Numbered from the stretch's first letter, positions 23,390 to 36,263 are shown. The stretch: 64,000 bases of DNA from Torreya grandis (GCA_037957365.1 JARHVA010002004.1:2077501-2141500), one strand, 5' to 3'. Notes: a model not told the origin generated them from the letters alone. Program-made: numbers and translations.

Positions 23390-25560
23390 AATATTCCTCA
23401 TTAGGTGTGTCATTTGTGTCTTAATTTGATTCTATGTGATCTACTCACCTTGGTGGCTAAGTTGGCCTCATTTGACCACCTGATAAAGTGGGATAGAGCA
23501 TCCTCTTGTTGTTTTCATCTAGGTGTCCACAATCTAATCCTCCTCTACTAGAGAAAAACTCTATGGATCAAGATCATCAATATCTAGTTATACTAAAGGG
23601 TCCAACATAGGTGGATGATATGTTTTGAGGAGCTCCACATTGAATATTGGATGCAGACCAAGGTAGGTTGGTAGGTTCAACTAAAAATTATTTTCTCCAA
23701 CTTTTCTGGTGATAGTGTAGGGACCATATCATAGAGGTTAGATTTTTATATGTGGGCCTGAAAGTTATTCCTTTTGAGGCCACAACCAAAACTTGTCACC
23801 CACAACAAAATGGTGTGCAATCCTATGCTTGTCATGACATGATGCTAGATGTGTTGCATTTTTTCAATAAAATTTATTACTTTTTCTACCTCAGATCTCC
23901 CATGAGGTGTCTATTCCATAGTGGATAATGGAATGGCTATATCAATTGGTGGCATGGGTTGGAACTCAAAGCATACATGCTATAGACTATGCTCGACTAA
24001 GTTGTGCAAGGCCTGATTGTATCCATGTTGTATGAAAATAATCCCCTCATCTCATGTGTGTGGATGTTTGGAGTGATACATATAAATCATGTAAACAATC
24101 AAGTGGTTCACCACTTTTGTTTGACCGTTAGTCTATGGATGGAAGGCTGTAGACTTCATCATCTTGGTATCCATCATCTTCCATAGAGTGGACAAGAAGA
24201 TGCTTAGGAAGCTGCTATCTCAATCTGAGATAATGGACTTGGGGAGACCAAAATGGAGCCATACATGAATAAAATATAGCTGAGCAATTTTTTCAATAGA
24301 TATATTTTTCTTACAAGTAATCATGATATCCATTTTTGAAAAATGATCATCTAGAATAAAAATACAATCCTTGCCATGCTTTGAAGTGGTAAACTTGAGA
24401 GAAAATCCATTGAGATAGGTTCCCAAGGCCTAGTTGGTTCTAGAAATGGCATGTATAATCCTTATTTATTATTTGTTGGCTTAGTTATTGCACATGGGGT
24501 GTAATATTTGAGGTACCTTTCCACATCCATTCACATATGGGTCTAGTAGAAGTGTTTTTGAAGAATTACCAATGTATTGTCTACACCAAAGTGTTCATCT
24601 ATCCTAATCAAATGTCCTTCCCATATCATCTTCTATTTATTAATAACTAGAACATAGATGTGCCCCATTTGATAGAGGAAATTATCTTTAAAATATAAAT
24701 AAAAAACATGTTTACCTTTTTGAAACACCTGATATGTATTAGCAAAGGTAGGATCTACTTCATATAGAGCACTTAAAGTGGCAGTCTCATGTTTGCACAG
24801 GTTGAGAACTATTATGAGTGTAGTAATTGGTGTGTGGCTTAAATAATCTATGTCTGTGATTGAGCTCCCCTTTTTATATTTGATTATTAGATAGAATTGT
24901 TTCAGATATGTGGCCTACTTTTGCTACCTCTCATTTCAAAATTTGCTCTATGACTAGGTGAATTCCAATAGTCTGTGGTCAATGTGGATGACCATCTCTT
25001 TCCCTAAGTTGTAGTGTTTCCATTGTTTCTAGTCTTGCATAATGGCATAGAGCTCCTTGTCATATTTTAGGTATTTCCTACCTGTATCAGTGAAATTTTC
25101 ACTATGATATGCAATAGGATGGCTATGTCACATGATGATAACTCCCTGGCATATTTAGATGCATCTATAATCAACTCAAAAGGTTGATGCAAATATGGAA
25201 ACCCAAGAATAGGGGTTGAGAAAACTCTTTTTTTCAAATTCTCAAATGCCCTTTGTTGTATTTTTCCCCACTAAAATGCAGCTTTAGATCTTCCTTTAGT
25301 CAGTTGGGTTAGTGGCCAAGCAACATGCGAGAATCCAAGAACAAACCTGTAACATAAATTAGTAAGACCCAATAAGTTGTGAAGTTTTATGAGGTTCCTT
25401 GGTGTATGCCATTGTCAAATAACCTAAATCTTCTCTGGATTGACATGGAGCCCTTCCTCATTCAAAACATACCTAAGGTATTGAATTGTTTTCATCATGA
25501 ATATGCATTTTTCAAGATTTGCATACAACTTGTGCTCCCAAAGAGTTTGAAGCACCTTAA
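23390..25560 (-). pseudogene. Element N integrase, chromodomain-like tail and RNase H remnants, copy 2
   Basis: The minus strand follows copy 1: RNase H blocks near 25,200-25,000, integrase core 24,426-24,220 (68 open codons, with FILDDHFSKMDIMI and HVWLHFGLPKSIISD), then the C-terminal region to about 23,400. The integrase piece is less broken here than in unit 1 and keeps the first and second catalytic aspartates. Stops elsewhere rule out a functional product. Confidence 0.65.
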
Positions 25561-26020
25561 AAACATGTTGTAGATGTTCCTCCCATGTTATACTTTATAT
25601 GAGTATACCATCTGGGTAGACAACCATGAATGAGTCGGTGAATGGTTATAGGATGTCGTCCATCATCCTCATGAAGGTTGTAGTTGTGTTAGTTAAGCCA
25701 AAAGTCATAACTAACCATTCAAAGAGCCCTTCCTTAGATTTGAATGTAGTCTTCTAGACATCAGTGAGATCTATGGGAATTTGGTGATATTGAAATTAGA
25801 GATAAATTTTGGTGAAGAAATTCACACCATAGAGTTGGTCCCGCAGGTCATCAATCTTAGGGAGGTAGTGTTAATTCTTCACAATGATTTTATTAAAGGC
25901 CTATTAATCAATGCAAAGACTCCATATTCCATATTTATTTTGTATAAGGACAATCAAGCTACCATATGATGAACAACTTGGTCTGATGTGTCTCTTTTGG
26001 ATCAATTCCTGAATTGATCT
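25400..26020 (-). pseudogene. Element N reverse transcriptase remnant, copy 2
   Basis: Unit 2 equivalent of the RT at 4,270-4,900. The catalytic YLDD has become YPDG (25,607-25,618), losing the second aspartate, and a stop follows closely. A short deletion relative to unit 1 is visible near 26,010, where text present at about 4,860-4,900 is missing. Confidence 0.7.
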
Positions 26021-26639
26021 GTGATACACAAGAATGTTAGGAAATGTTGATCCTGGGATCAAATAAATAGCATTTTTTACATGGAAATGTACTGGAACCC
26101 CTATGAGTGACTTGAATAATTCATCATATTCTCTTATGATTTATCCCATCTTCTTCTATTTTTGTGTTGATTATGTAGTCAGGATTGTAACGTTGACCTT
26201 CTTGGATTTTTGTGGTTTGACCACCATGAGAATGAATTGATTTGTCTTCTCCACTAATCTCTTACATTCATTTACACTAAATATGGACACAAATATGGGA
26301 GGTATTACCTCTGGTATCCTATAGCATTGCATTCTAATAGTGAGGGTGATCTTTTAGGTTCATGATTCATAGATGCCATGTCAATCATACATGACTGGTT
26401 AACCAAGGAGTACATCACAAACATCTAGATTGACCACATCACACAAGACTTCATCTTGGAAAGGTTTTATTTCATATGAAATAATACACTAATGGGTGAC
26501 ACAGAGGTCTCTCCTTAGGCTTAACCATCAAATAGTGTATGGCTTTGGGTGAGGCTTCATGATAGATTTAGACTTTTCATAACATTAGTAGAGATTAAAT
26601 TATTTAGACTCCCAATATCAATAATGAAATGTAGAAGCC

Positions 26640-27606
26640 TACCTTTTACTCATAATTTGGAGTGAAACAATCTTTCCTTGTCATTTGGCCTTTCCATATG
26701 GGTCTGTGATGAAGCAACGATGGTATTGGGCTCATCATCTATAATCTCTTCTTCATCATCTTTGACTATATATTGTGTGTGAAATAGAGCATTAAATGTT
26801 TATTATTGTGACTTAGAAAGCAATGACTTGATGGCTTGACATTCTTCTTTGGAGTGAGTTCTAGTTTTGTTGTAATCACACCATTTTCAAATCTTTCCCT
26901 TCTAGAGTTTTTAATCTTGAAACTCCTTTTGCTTCCAATTTTGGCCTCATGTTTGACCTTCCTTGTCATTTCTCCATTTTGAAGGCTGACTCTTCATATT
27001 CTTTCTTCCATGCTTCTGCTCAATATTCACTATGAACTTGTATGCCTCACCGAGGGTTTCCAAATTGAAGAGTTCCATTTTTGCCCATATGTACCATTGT
27101 AGTCCACCATGATATTTGAGAGTCTTATGTTTCTCACTTTCTTGGATTCCCAATCCTGTAGATAGAGAATGAAAAAAGTCAATGTAATCTTGAATAGATT
27201 GGTTGTTACCTTGGTGAAGTTGTTGCCATTGTATGTACAAATCATCATATGCTCCAATGGGATAATATTCTTCCTTTACTACTTCCACAAAATCATCCTA
27301 GGTAGGTGCCACCTCAACACCAATGTCATATATATTGAACCTCTTTTTGTACAGTTCCCACCAATTTTTCATAGGCAATGATGTTTTCAAAAGAGCAAAC
27401 ATGATCTTTTCTCCATCGGTGAATTTGTTTACATAGAAGTAGGAATACAATTGATCCAACTAATTTTTTACTACATCAACATTGATTTTTCCTTCAAATC
27501 TATAGATATCAAAATTTAACAAAACCATGAAGGGTGTTGGGGCACTAAGAGGATGTTCAATGGAAGAAGAGCCAGAAAGTGCAGATGAGGAGCTAGAATT
27601 TCCCAT
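26640..27606 (-). pseudogene. Element N gag remnant, copy 2
   Basis: A minus-strand ATG at 27,606 corresponds to the gag start of copy 1. The open stretch 27,288-26,947 (113 codons) aligns residue for residue with copy 1, with few substitutions (HQGNNQSIQDYIDFFHSLST is identical). The zinc-knuckle-like region follows in a second frame towards 26,800. Confidence 0.8.
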
Positions 27607-27844
27607 CAAGAGTTATTAGATAATTTAGGCAATTTTTTGTAGAATCTATGCTTGTTGTTGTTGGAGGGCTTCATTCACCATTTCCTTGAATATATTAGAT
27701 GTCTCGGTGTTATCCACCATTTGAAGTCATTTGGAGCAAATAGATCGATAGTTTGGAAGCTCTATTTTTTTCCACCCAAGCTTCTTGTAGTTTGACCACT
27801 TCCTCGATATCATACACTCTCAATACAAATAGATATAATAAAAC

Positions 27845-28379
27845 TAATCCAAAAATCAAAATTTTTGATTGAAATATATTTCAATAACATTAAAATAAAA
27901 TAGTAATAATTAATTCTCTGAGAAGAGTTGTTTTATTACTCAAGATTGCAAAACAACTATGTGTCTATTTCTAGGAAGTGATGTCTAATTTCCATTTCAG
28001 GTTACATCTTCATTTATACACATTTTTAAATTTGGATGAGGACGTGGAAGGTCAGCAATCTTGAGGTAGATTAAGTGGTTCAACTTACATTATTTAAAAC
28101 AATATAGAATTCGAGGAATTACTATTTTTAGAAACTTACTATATTTAGACTACAGTACTAAAATTGAAATTTGGGGCATTTCTATTGGGTTTTCAGTGGT
28201 CCAAAAAAACCAATAAAATATCTATGATATCTCACCATGTTCTTCTCATTCTTATATTTCCAATAGTTCAAACGGGGAGTCAATTGGAGCTACAGTGCAA
28301 AAGTTGACTCCTGACAGTTCCATCATCAATTGGGGTAGAACCGTCACACGAATTATCACCTTAATTGTTGCCTAGAACG
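27845..28379 (-). repeat. Right-hand (5') LTR of element N, copy 2
   Basis: This 535-bp LTR has ends eroded to TAATCC and GAACG. It is followed by intact GTTCT (28,380-28,384). Confidence 0.85.
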
Positions 28380-29880
28380 GTTCTAAAATAAATATATGAA
28401 ATATCACATTCTTACAGACAATTATTTTAGATTTGGAATCAATAAAAAATCATATTAAAACATTCAAGGGTTTGATGATATACCATAGATAGACACTGGG
28501 CACTATTACTTTAGATATAATGGTGGGACCAAAAACCCTCCCTACATAATTCGAGGTCATGTCAGGTCCTCTCTACTATAATATTTTACTTGGATGAACC
28601 TAAATACATAATATGTTAGGAATTATTTCCACTCTATATTTATTTATTAATTTTATCCATAAGGGATATCTATACACATGTCAAATAGACAACCAACCAT
28701 TCAAATATTATCAAACTACATAGTCATCTTTGATTATTTCACCACACGGGTCACCATATATCATAGTATAACCACCACCTCATAACATTTGTCTTGATCA
28801 AATACATACATATGAGGTTATGGAGACTATCACTTCTTGTACTACTCCACTTATAATTGCACCATTACCACTAGTTATTCTGCTAGTCATCACAACATCA
28901 ACTAGTCTAGCTACTTCATCAGTCATAGTTTTGAAACCTATTACAAATCAACCATCTCTGATAGTAGTACTAGTAGTTCTAGTCAATTCCATAGTTACTC
29001 CACTAGTTAAAGATACCTTTGCATTAACACCATCTTTTACTACTATAGATGATAATACTCTTATATCACAGTTACCCCTTGTTGTAGGTTTTGAGATACC
29101 ATATGTACATGATGTTGAGACAAATTCATATGCTTCTTCAGATGATGATATGACACTCACACACCCAGATGAATATTTATGTGGATTGAGATTTACACTA
29201 GTTGGCCCAAGAGAGTATCAAGATGACTATAGAGCTCTCATACCACATCCTATAACACTTTCAATAATTTTTAGTTCACTCTTAGGATATATTCCAAACT
29301 CATGACCATAGTCAGACCACTTAGCACATATAGTTCACATGGTTACCTCTATGGATATAGAGCCAATTATTCAAATTCAAAAAGGTAGCACATAACATCA
29401 TCTACAATTTATGTTACAGACTTTACTTGATCATGGATTGATAACATTACCTATAGTATGAGACATATCTATCAATAGATTGTCACATCATGATGGTCAC
29501 ATATTTTGTACTTTTCATAGGATTATACACCATGATACAAACTCATGTATAGACTTACAATAGAGATTGGATAAGCTACATGGTGGAGTAATTATTAAAA
29601 TTATAACACAACCAATAACACCAGCTCTACCACTTCCACTTAAGTCATCTACTAGTAGTACTAAATGTCCTAGAGTAGAGTTAACATCTCCATCACTAGA
29701 TCAACCTTTATTTCACCTTCAACATTATTGCACTATAAACACAACATATATTGAATATGAAGATACTTATGATGATGATATCGAGGTATTTGATGATGGT
29801 CATGACTCTTTTCTCCATTTCCATCCCCAATAGGCTCCATCCTTGGATCCTTCCACCCCACTAGCCTAGTATTTTATATT
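28380..29880 (+). pseudogene. Element A: protease remainder, linker and zinc-knuckle-like region (unit 2)
   Basis: The protease frame resumes in phase right after the target-site duplication, reading SKINI with a following stop. An open stretch at 28,820-29,305 (161 codons) matches the 144-codon stretch of unit 1; it is Thr/Val/Pro-rich with an acidic patch NSYASSDDDMTL. Near 29,495-29,540 lies CTFHRIIHHDTNSC, a CX2HX4HX4C knuckle-like block. A second open stretch at 29,567-29,833 (89 codons) ends with the acidic run EYEDTYDDDIEVFDDG. No polymerase domains follow. Confidence 0.55.
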
Positions 29881-32507
29881 ATCATGTACATATTGCTTTG
29901 CCTACATGCTTGTATATAGTTCAAATATTTTGATAAAATACAAAAAAATACAAAATGTAAAAATACAATAACATTTAAATAATCTAAGAACCACCAAAAA
30001 ACATTTTGATTATATGCACCATCCATGCTTTACATTACTACTATCATGTTAGGGCTTACATTTTTCATTTCATGCTATTGTTTTTAGATTATTTATATTA
30101 TCATGCTTCACTTGATCTTCTTTAAGTTTATGTAGTGACATCTAGCTACTTTTTTGTTTAACTCTATCCATTGAGGGGGAATTCCTAATTCTACATTTGA
30201 GACATACATCAATATACATACCCATTGAGGACATATTCTACATGACAACACCATCTAAGTCATGTTAATCCTACACTACACACTCTAAGTTATCATACTG
30301 ATGTACATTACTTCCCATATTACACATATTAATATATCAACATTTCACTAGTATCTAACACTTATGTATCTCTTAGCATATACTTAGTCATGTACTAACA
30401 TATCTTTCATACTTTCACTTTTTGATTTGCTTATTTATATGTGTTTACATTTCTAGTTTACTTGATTTCATTCCTTTCTTAGCGGAGCTTGTGTGATTGC
30501 ATTTCCAGTTCTAGTTTTACTTCTTATATGTGTACCTTTGTAAATTTGCCAATGTCCCTTTCTTTTACTCTTTCATGTTCCTATGGCCCGTGTGGCAATA
30601 TTTTCTTGTCTCAAATTGTACGTTTATGTGGCATTTTAACATGCTTTGTATTCTTCCATTCTAGTTTTAGTGGCATGTGCCCATGTCCCTTGTTTGCATG
30701 GATTGTTGGCTAACCTTGTATGCTTCTTGCTTCTTTATTTATATGCTTTTTACTTGATTATTTATCCTAGTTTGTAATGTCATTATCCATGTCATGAATT
30801 TATCTTGCTTTCTTGGATGCCATGATGGACATCATGATCCATATTTCCTTGACAACTAACAACTAACAACTAACATCTAACATTTCAAGTTCTATTTTAA
30901 TACATTACACATGCTTTTACATTATTATATCTATCTAGGCATACCCTTGTTGGTCTAACAATATCTCAATACAAACATTTCTATATTTAAAAATATATTA
31001 TTAAATATCACTGCTATATCATGTATCTATATATCATAACAGAGTTATATGACTCTTTCTTTTGAGGGTAGTTATTACAAGTTCATCATTCCTTCCCTTA
31101 GAAGAGGGGGAAATAAATAGGGGATTTTTCATAGATATCAGCACTCTTATTAGTCAAAAAAACAAACTTTAGATCACCTAGTCCAGAATCTAGAGGTTAA
31201 ACTAATGAGAACATAATATAAAATAGTGACAATTCTAGATCAACAACGAATTTTAACATAGGAAAACAGTGCTAGAAATGAAAAACACTGAACACAACGG
31301 TGTCCTCATTTGGTTCTCTTATCTAGTTAGAAAAAACATAGATTTTCTAGTAATAGGCAAAGAGTTTAGCTCAGCTACAATTTTTACAAATCTAGATCAG
31401 TCAGAATCAATAGTTTTAGTATATATTTCTCAAAGAATCAAGATATAGGGGGTATCATGTGTGGCATGATGGCTCTCACTTCCAATTTTGGATTAAGCAG
31501 TTGACATGACTTTTAGATAAAAATCCATGTTATAGAAACTAGTGATTTGGGTCCATGTGCATGGCAAATTGATCTTCTTTTATTTCTGACTTCAATTTAT
31601 TACCCAAGCATTCTCAATAGTTGCATGTGTTACTCCATCTAGAAGTGGTTGACATCATTCCCTAGTTGAAATTTCATACAAGTTCAACTTATCGAGTACC
31701 CATGTTCATGAGTTATATTTCACATAAACATATTGTATCAGTTTTGAAGAGGCTTTCATATAAGCCTAATCTTCGTCTTTTAAAATGGCCAAGAGTGGCC
31801 TAATTTTTAGCATAAATTCAGCTATCCACACTACATTGTAAGATTTTCAGAGCATCCATGACCCCATTATCCATATCATATGACATCTATTCTATAATAG
31901 TATCAATTGATAGCTTCACTTCATGGGGAAATGATGTAGCTAAAGGGCCAACCTTTGTATTCTTGAGCCACCTATTTAGAGATATTAGGCATATAGTCTA
32001 GACATCGATTGTCACATGCATGATCATCTATCTACACTTAGTAGGCAATGATGGAGTCAAAGGGCCATTATTTATGTTCTTGAGCCAATTTTTGGTGAAT
32101 TAAACACTCAGATCCATTCATGATATAACTTTTGGTACAACATCATCCATCACAGTCCAGCATTACTCAACCCTACTCACAATCACAATAGGTTTTGTAT
32201 TGGTTAGTGTACCTAGTGAGGTGTATTCATTCATTTATATTTTACTCATATTTTGTATGCTCTTGTTTTATATCACATATAATAATAAATGATCTAGTCT
32301 TTGTTCACTTTTTAGATTCACATTTTTATAATGTGCTCTTTATGCACTATCCAACATTACTCATCATCACACAAGCTTCACGGGCTTCACCTTTACAAGT
32401 AATCTCAAGTATGCTTTCTATTCTTTTTCCTTTATTCTAGTATTTTTCTTTGATACATCACTAAAATATAGGGGTACAAAATTTAGTCAAGTAAAATGTG
32501 AAATTTG
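29881..32507 (+). other. Element A 3' non-coding internal region (unit 2)
   Basis: Same as 8,761-11,394; no product can be supported. The short open frames that recur at matching places in the two units are explained by recent common descent. Confidence 0.5.
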
Positions 32508-33384
32508 GTTACTTGAGTGTGGCTAATGACACCCAATCCATAGGTCCTCCTACTTTCTTGCACAACCCTCATAGGCTTTTCTTTAATGGATTCCCAATTA
32601 TCTATAGCCTTCAAAACATAACCCTTATAGACCCAAGAAACTCTTTTAGGCTCAAATCCATTCCCCTAGGTCTCATTCCATCTGGACAATAGTACCCAAC
32701 TTGGATAAGAGTATTGAAACCTATTGTGTCCTATTTTTGGCACTATTGTCCAAGTGTAAATTTGATTCAAATGGTCATTTTCTCAGAGATCCTTATCCTA
32801 ATTCATGCCAGTCTAATGTGAATTAATTTAATCCACAATAATTAAATCCCCTATAAGAGGCCATTCAAAATCCATTCAGAAGGGTTGGCACTTATTTACT
32901 AGAGAGGAACAAGAACACAAGCAAGAACGCTCAACCACTTTTCCCTATTCTCAGCATACAACCTTCTAATATTATTCGAAGCCCTTGCAGCAGTCCTTAA
33001 CATTATAAAGTACACCCAATTTCACATCTACTGGTATTTTCATACATAATTACATGAAGAGCTTCAATGGGAGAACTACATTAGCTTGATCCTTCCTTGG
33101 AGTATTGGTATGTAGGCAGCATGCCCACACATGGGGTGTGATGTGTGTCTAGCATATCCTTTACACACTAATCCATTCTCTCTCTTTCCAAATTTATCAT
33201 TCAAGTTCAATAAAAAAGAGCTCCTAGGGCTTTTGAAGATTAAAATAGATGCATAGTGAGCTCTGTAGAATTATGGGCTTTGATATTTTAGTGACAGGGT
33301 AACACAGACCTATCCAGAACCTAGAAAACTCAGATCACTTGGACAACAACACCAAAAAATAACTACAATGAAGAACAAAAAATA
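32508..33384 (+). repeat. Element A 3' LTR (unit 2)
   Basis: This 877-bp LTR, with TATA box TATAAGAGG at 32,852-32,860, is nearly identical to the unit 1 3' LTR. It directly abuts the Helitron remnant. Confidence 0.75.
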
Positions 33385-34450
33385 TTGTTTTTGTTACTTG
33401 GCTTTGATGGTGCATAACTAGTTTTAATAGAAAATAATGAAAGTGTGGGTGGCTTCTGAATCAGCCTTTTTGATATCTAAGCAAGTGCAAATTATATTCA
33501 TGTAGCTAGATCTTTTTAATATGAGGTTGTTGGAACTTAAAAACACCTATTGGTAAAATATTTCGAAATTTCATAGAAAATATCCTCATAGTGTTGTATT
33601 CATTCATATGTGAATTATTGACATTTGGCCAATTAATTACAGGTGGGTTTCCACTATTTGCATTGTTCACATAGTCTCTTATGTGGTTGACCTCTATTCA
33701 TGCATTTGGAAGAGAAGATACAAATGATGTTGCTTGTTGGTATTTTATATTTAAAGGTGAATCTATGTCATCTTCCAATTCAACATTAGTATTTCACATA
33801 TCTTTAGTATCCATTAAGATGTGATGAAGAAGTGAGGTGATATCAATAGGCCTTGTTGGTAAAGCATCTAGTGCTTTACAGTCAATTTCAATGTCTCCAT
33901 AGTAGGGATCCTTTTCCATTTTATATTTTAGATCTTCACTAACACATGATTTGATTATAAATCAATCATATGGTTTGTTCTTCAAATCAATTCTTTTTAA
34001 TACTAAGATATCAAGGTCTACAGGTTAACATGGTAGACACTTAACAATAGACAATATATCTTGTGGGAAACTAATAGTATGGCCACTATATTTTTACAAC
34101 CCACCATGTACATAAGTTACCTATAGTATTGGATTAACTCTTGCAATGAGTATTTCTTAAACTTAAGTGAGATCAGATAGAACTTTAGGTTGTATTCTTG
34201 GGTCCATATTATTCAATGCACAAAAGTAATTAATATTTGTTTCACTAATTCATCGATAGCAAGTAAAGCTACAATGATAATTCATTATTTCAATGCCTAG
34301 ATATAATTCATTACAAATGAATCATGGATTTATTCAATAAATACTATCTATTCTTTCATGGAATTTCTTTTGAGGTTGTTTAATAGCTTCATATATAAGT
34401 AGTGGGTAGATTTTTTTTTATATGGTATTGAAGCTACTAATGTGTATTTA
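33385..34450 (-). pseudogene. Helitron helicase-like N-terminal remnant (unit 2)
   Basis: Duplicate of 12,275-13,340 with the same blocks on the minus strand. At the LTR border the frame reads MHHQSQVTKT with the codons still in phase, so the LTR truly truncates a Helitron coding region. The Rep and helicase domains that should follow are not found on the far side of element A. Confidence 0.72.
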
Positions 34451-35060
34451 TTTATTCCCTATGTATTGCATATTTTTTAAAAGGGCCTTTTTATTTTAGT
34501 TTTCACTTCCCATTAGTATCTATAGTGGTCAAAATAGAAACATTAATGACCAAATTGTTAAAAGTGTTATGTATAGTTAAATGGGTATGTACATGGAGTT
34601 GGGGGACAATTCTTTGGACATAACCCACAACATGAATTCATTAATATTCGAGACATCTGATCTATAATACATACACATTTTTTATAAAATCAATGCATAC
34701 ACATTTTTTTACTAATAGAAATGCGTACATGTTATAGGAACACATACATGTTCTTATAACTATAAGGAATGTGTGCACATTACATAAACATAAAGTAAAA
34801 AAACTTGAAACCCCATTTCATTTCTTATCACATTTTTCTCCATCATTTCTTTTTGCATTCGTGTTTTGCCTTCCCTTTCATTTTTTGATCCTTAGTGTTT
34901 AAATCCTTGGTTCTACTCCCATCAATATTATATAGTATTGTTTTCACTCATGCATTCACAAGATTGACAATATCACCATTAAAAAGATGTATGTTTTGTG
35001 AATTAAATCATTTTTGTGCATGTTTTGTATAGTTTAATTTGTAATTTTTATCTAAAAATT
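34451..35060. other. No gene recognised (unit 2)
   Basis: AT-rich sequence equivalent to 13,341-13,880. It carries an extra stretch of roughly 50 bp near 34,695-34,745 relative to unit 1, made of near-repeats of ACACATTTTTT and ACATGTT. Confidence 0.4.
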
Positions 35061-35410
35061 TAGCATATTCCACCTAACCTTTTACCCAACCCTCTACCCA
35101 ACCCTCCTAACACTCCTCCTAACACTCCTAAAGTTCCAATAGATCCTCAGGTAGTCAGTAGGATATAGCTACACACATAGTGGACAATAAAATTGAAATT
35201 GAGTAGATAATTAGGAGAATGAGGATGCCAACTTCCATGAACACCCATCGCACCTTTTTGGACAATACACTAAAGTTATTACTAGGTCAAGTTGACTCTA
35301 TAATTAGTCAAATTGATAGATTAAGCTCATATAGAGATAGTTATATGGATTAATAGGATAATAAATTGTTATCAAATGAGGTTAAGAATAAATAAATAAC
35401 AAAATAGTAA
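35060..35410 (+). pseudogene. Unrecognised proline-rich and coiled coding remnant (unit 2)
   Basis: The plus strand reads PNPLPNPPNTPPNTPKVPID, then a readable stretch with GQVDSIISQIDRLSSYRDSY. It is the same protein remnant as 13,890-14,210, but the proline-rich linker is longer by small in-frame tandem units at about 35,083-35,120. Family not recognised. Confidence 0.35.
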
Positions 35411-35584
35411 ATGTGTGCATAATTTATCAACCCAGACACCAATCTACCATCTCCTATAATGACTAAACATTTCCTAATCCATCGATTCTAACACAATTTT
35501 ATTAAATCCAATTTTTGGGAGTGATGGTTTATCGTGTTTCACTATCCACCTTGTAATAACAATGAGGTCCCTTTATGGTTTTTT

Positions 35585-36037
35585 ATGAAAATCTATTGTG
35601 AGTTTGACCTCAATGAAATTCAAAATTATTTTGACTATGGTCAGTTTCAAGGCCAAGAGAAAGCCTTTGTGAAGGATTGACTAGGTACATGTCATGTACC
35701 TAATTAACTTGCAATGATACATACCTAAAATCTAATTCATCTATATAATCTCTCTATGGTGATGGAGGTTTGAGATATAGAAAATTTTCATGTACATAGC
35801 GTACTGAATGAGATACTCATTCATTATACAAGTAGGCTTTCAAAGAGATGTCCTTAAGATACTCCACCTAGTGGTCATACTCAACCTCACCCATGTAGAT
35901 CTTATGGTGCTATATGTATTGGACCTTTAGATGATGACAGTGGTACATCACTAGGCTTGGAGGATGTGGTCTTGAATGATGAGTTTTTATCACACATAAT
36001 TGGTCTGGATACACTGGGACTCTCTACGCACATGTAG
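35585..36037 (+). pseudogene. 150-codon quasi-ORF, unrecognised protein (unit 2)
   Basis: Counterpart of 14,392-14,844 with exactly the same codon count and no indels, but more in-frame stops. The best-preserved end is DDDSGTSLGLEDVVLNDE. A GTAGGT adjoins the final TAG as in unit 1. Function unknown. Confidence 0.4.
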
Positions 36038-36125
36038 GTATCTTTTATATAAATTTCATGTTAAATTTTTAATTTATATTTTCAAATTAAAAAGGTAAAA
36101 ATTTATTTACACATTTGACTTGAAT

Positions 36126-36126
<1 letters not shown>

Positions 36127-36191
<65 letters not shown>

Positions 36192-36197
36192 TTTGTG

Positions 36198-36231
<34 letters not shown>

Positions 36232-36232
36232 C

Positions 36233-36263
<31 letters not shown>

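Larger units (their letters stand above)
22816..28379 (-). mobile_element. Nested chromovirus-like Ty3/gypsy element N, copy 2
   Basis: This is the counterpart of 1,655-7,259. LTRs are 22,816-23,351 (536 bp, TGATCC to GATCA) and 27,845-28,379 (535 bp, ends mutated to TAATCC and GAACG). The target-site duplication is perfect here: GTTCT at 22,811-22,815 and 28,380-28,384. The insertion site is identical to the base with copy 1, so the two are duplicates of one insertion and not independent events. The internal domain order is the same, with additional decay. Confidence 0.9.
20414..33384 (+). mobile_element. LTR retrotransposon A, unit 2 copy (carrying nested element N)
   Basis: This plus-strand element is bounded by LTRs 20,414-21,296 (883 bp) and 32,508-33,384 (877 bp). 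TTGTT flanks both sides (20,409-20,413 and 33,385-33,389) and is a candidate target-site duplication. However, the left flank does not continue the Helitron frame seen on the right, and the flanks are T-rich, so TTGTT may be fortuitous. Removing nested element N leaves about 7.4 kb. It encodes degenerate gag/protease and a zinc-knuckle-like region, with no RT, RNase H or integrase seen, so it was probably mobilised in trans or has lost that part. Confidence 0.7.

Noticed and set aside
35083..35120. Telomere-like ACCCT/ACCCAA repeats
   Set aside because: The few CCCAACCCT units are irregular, far from an array and better explained as slippage in a proline-coding stretch.
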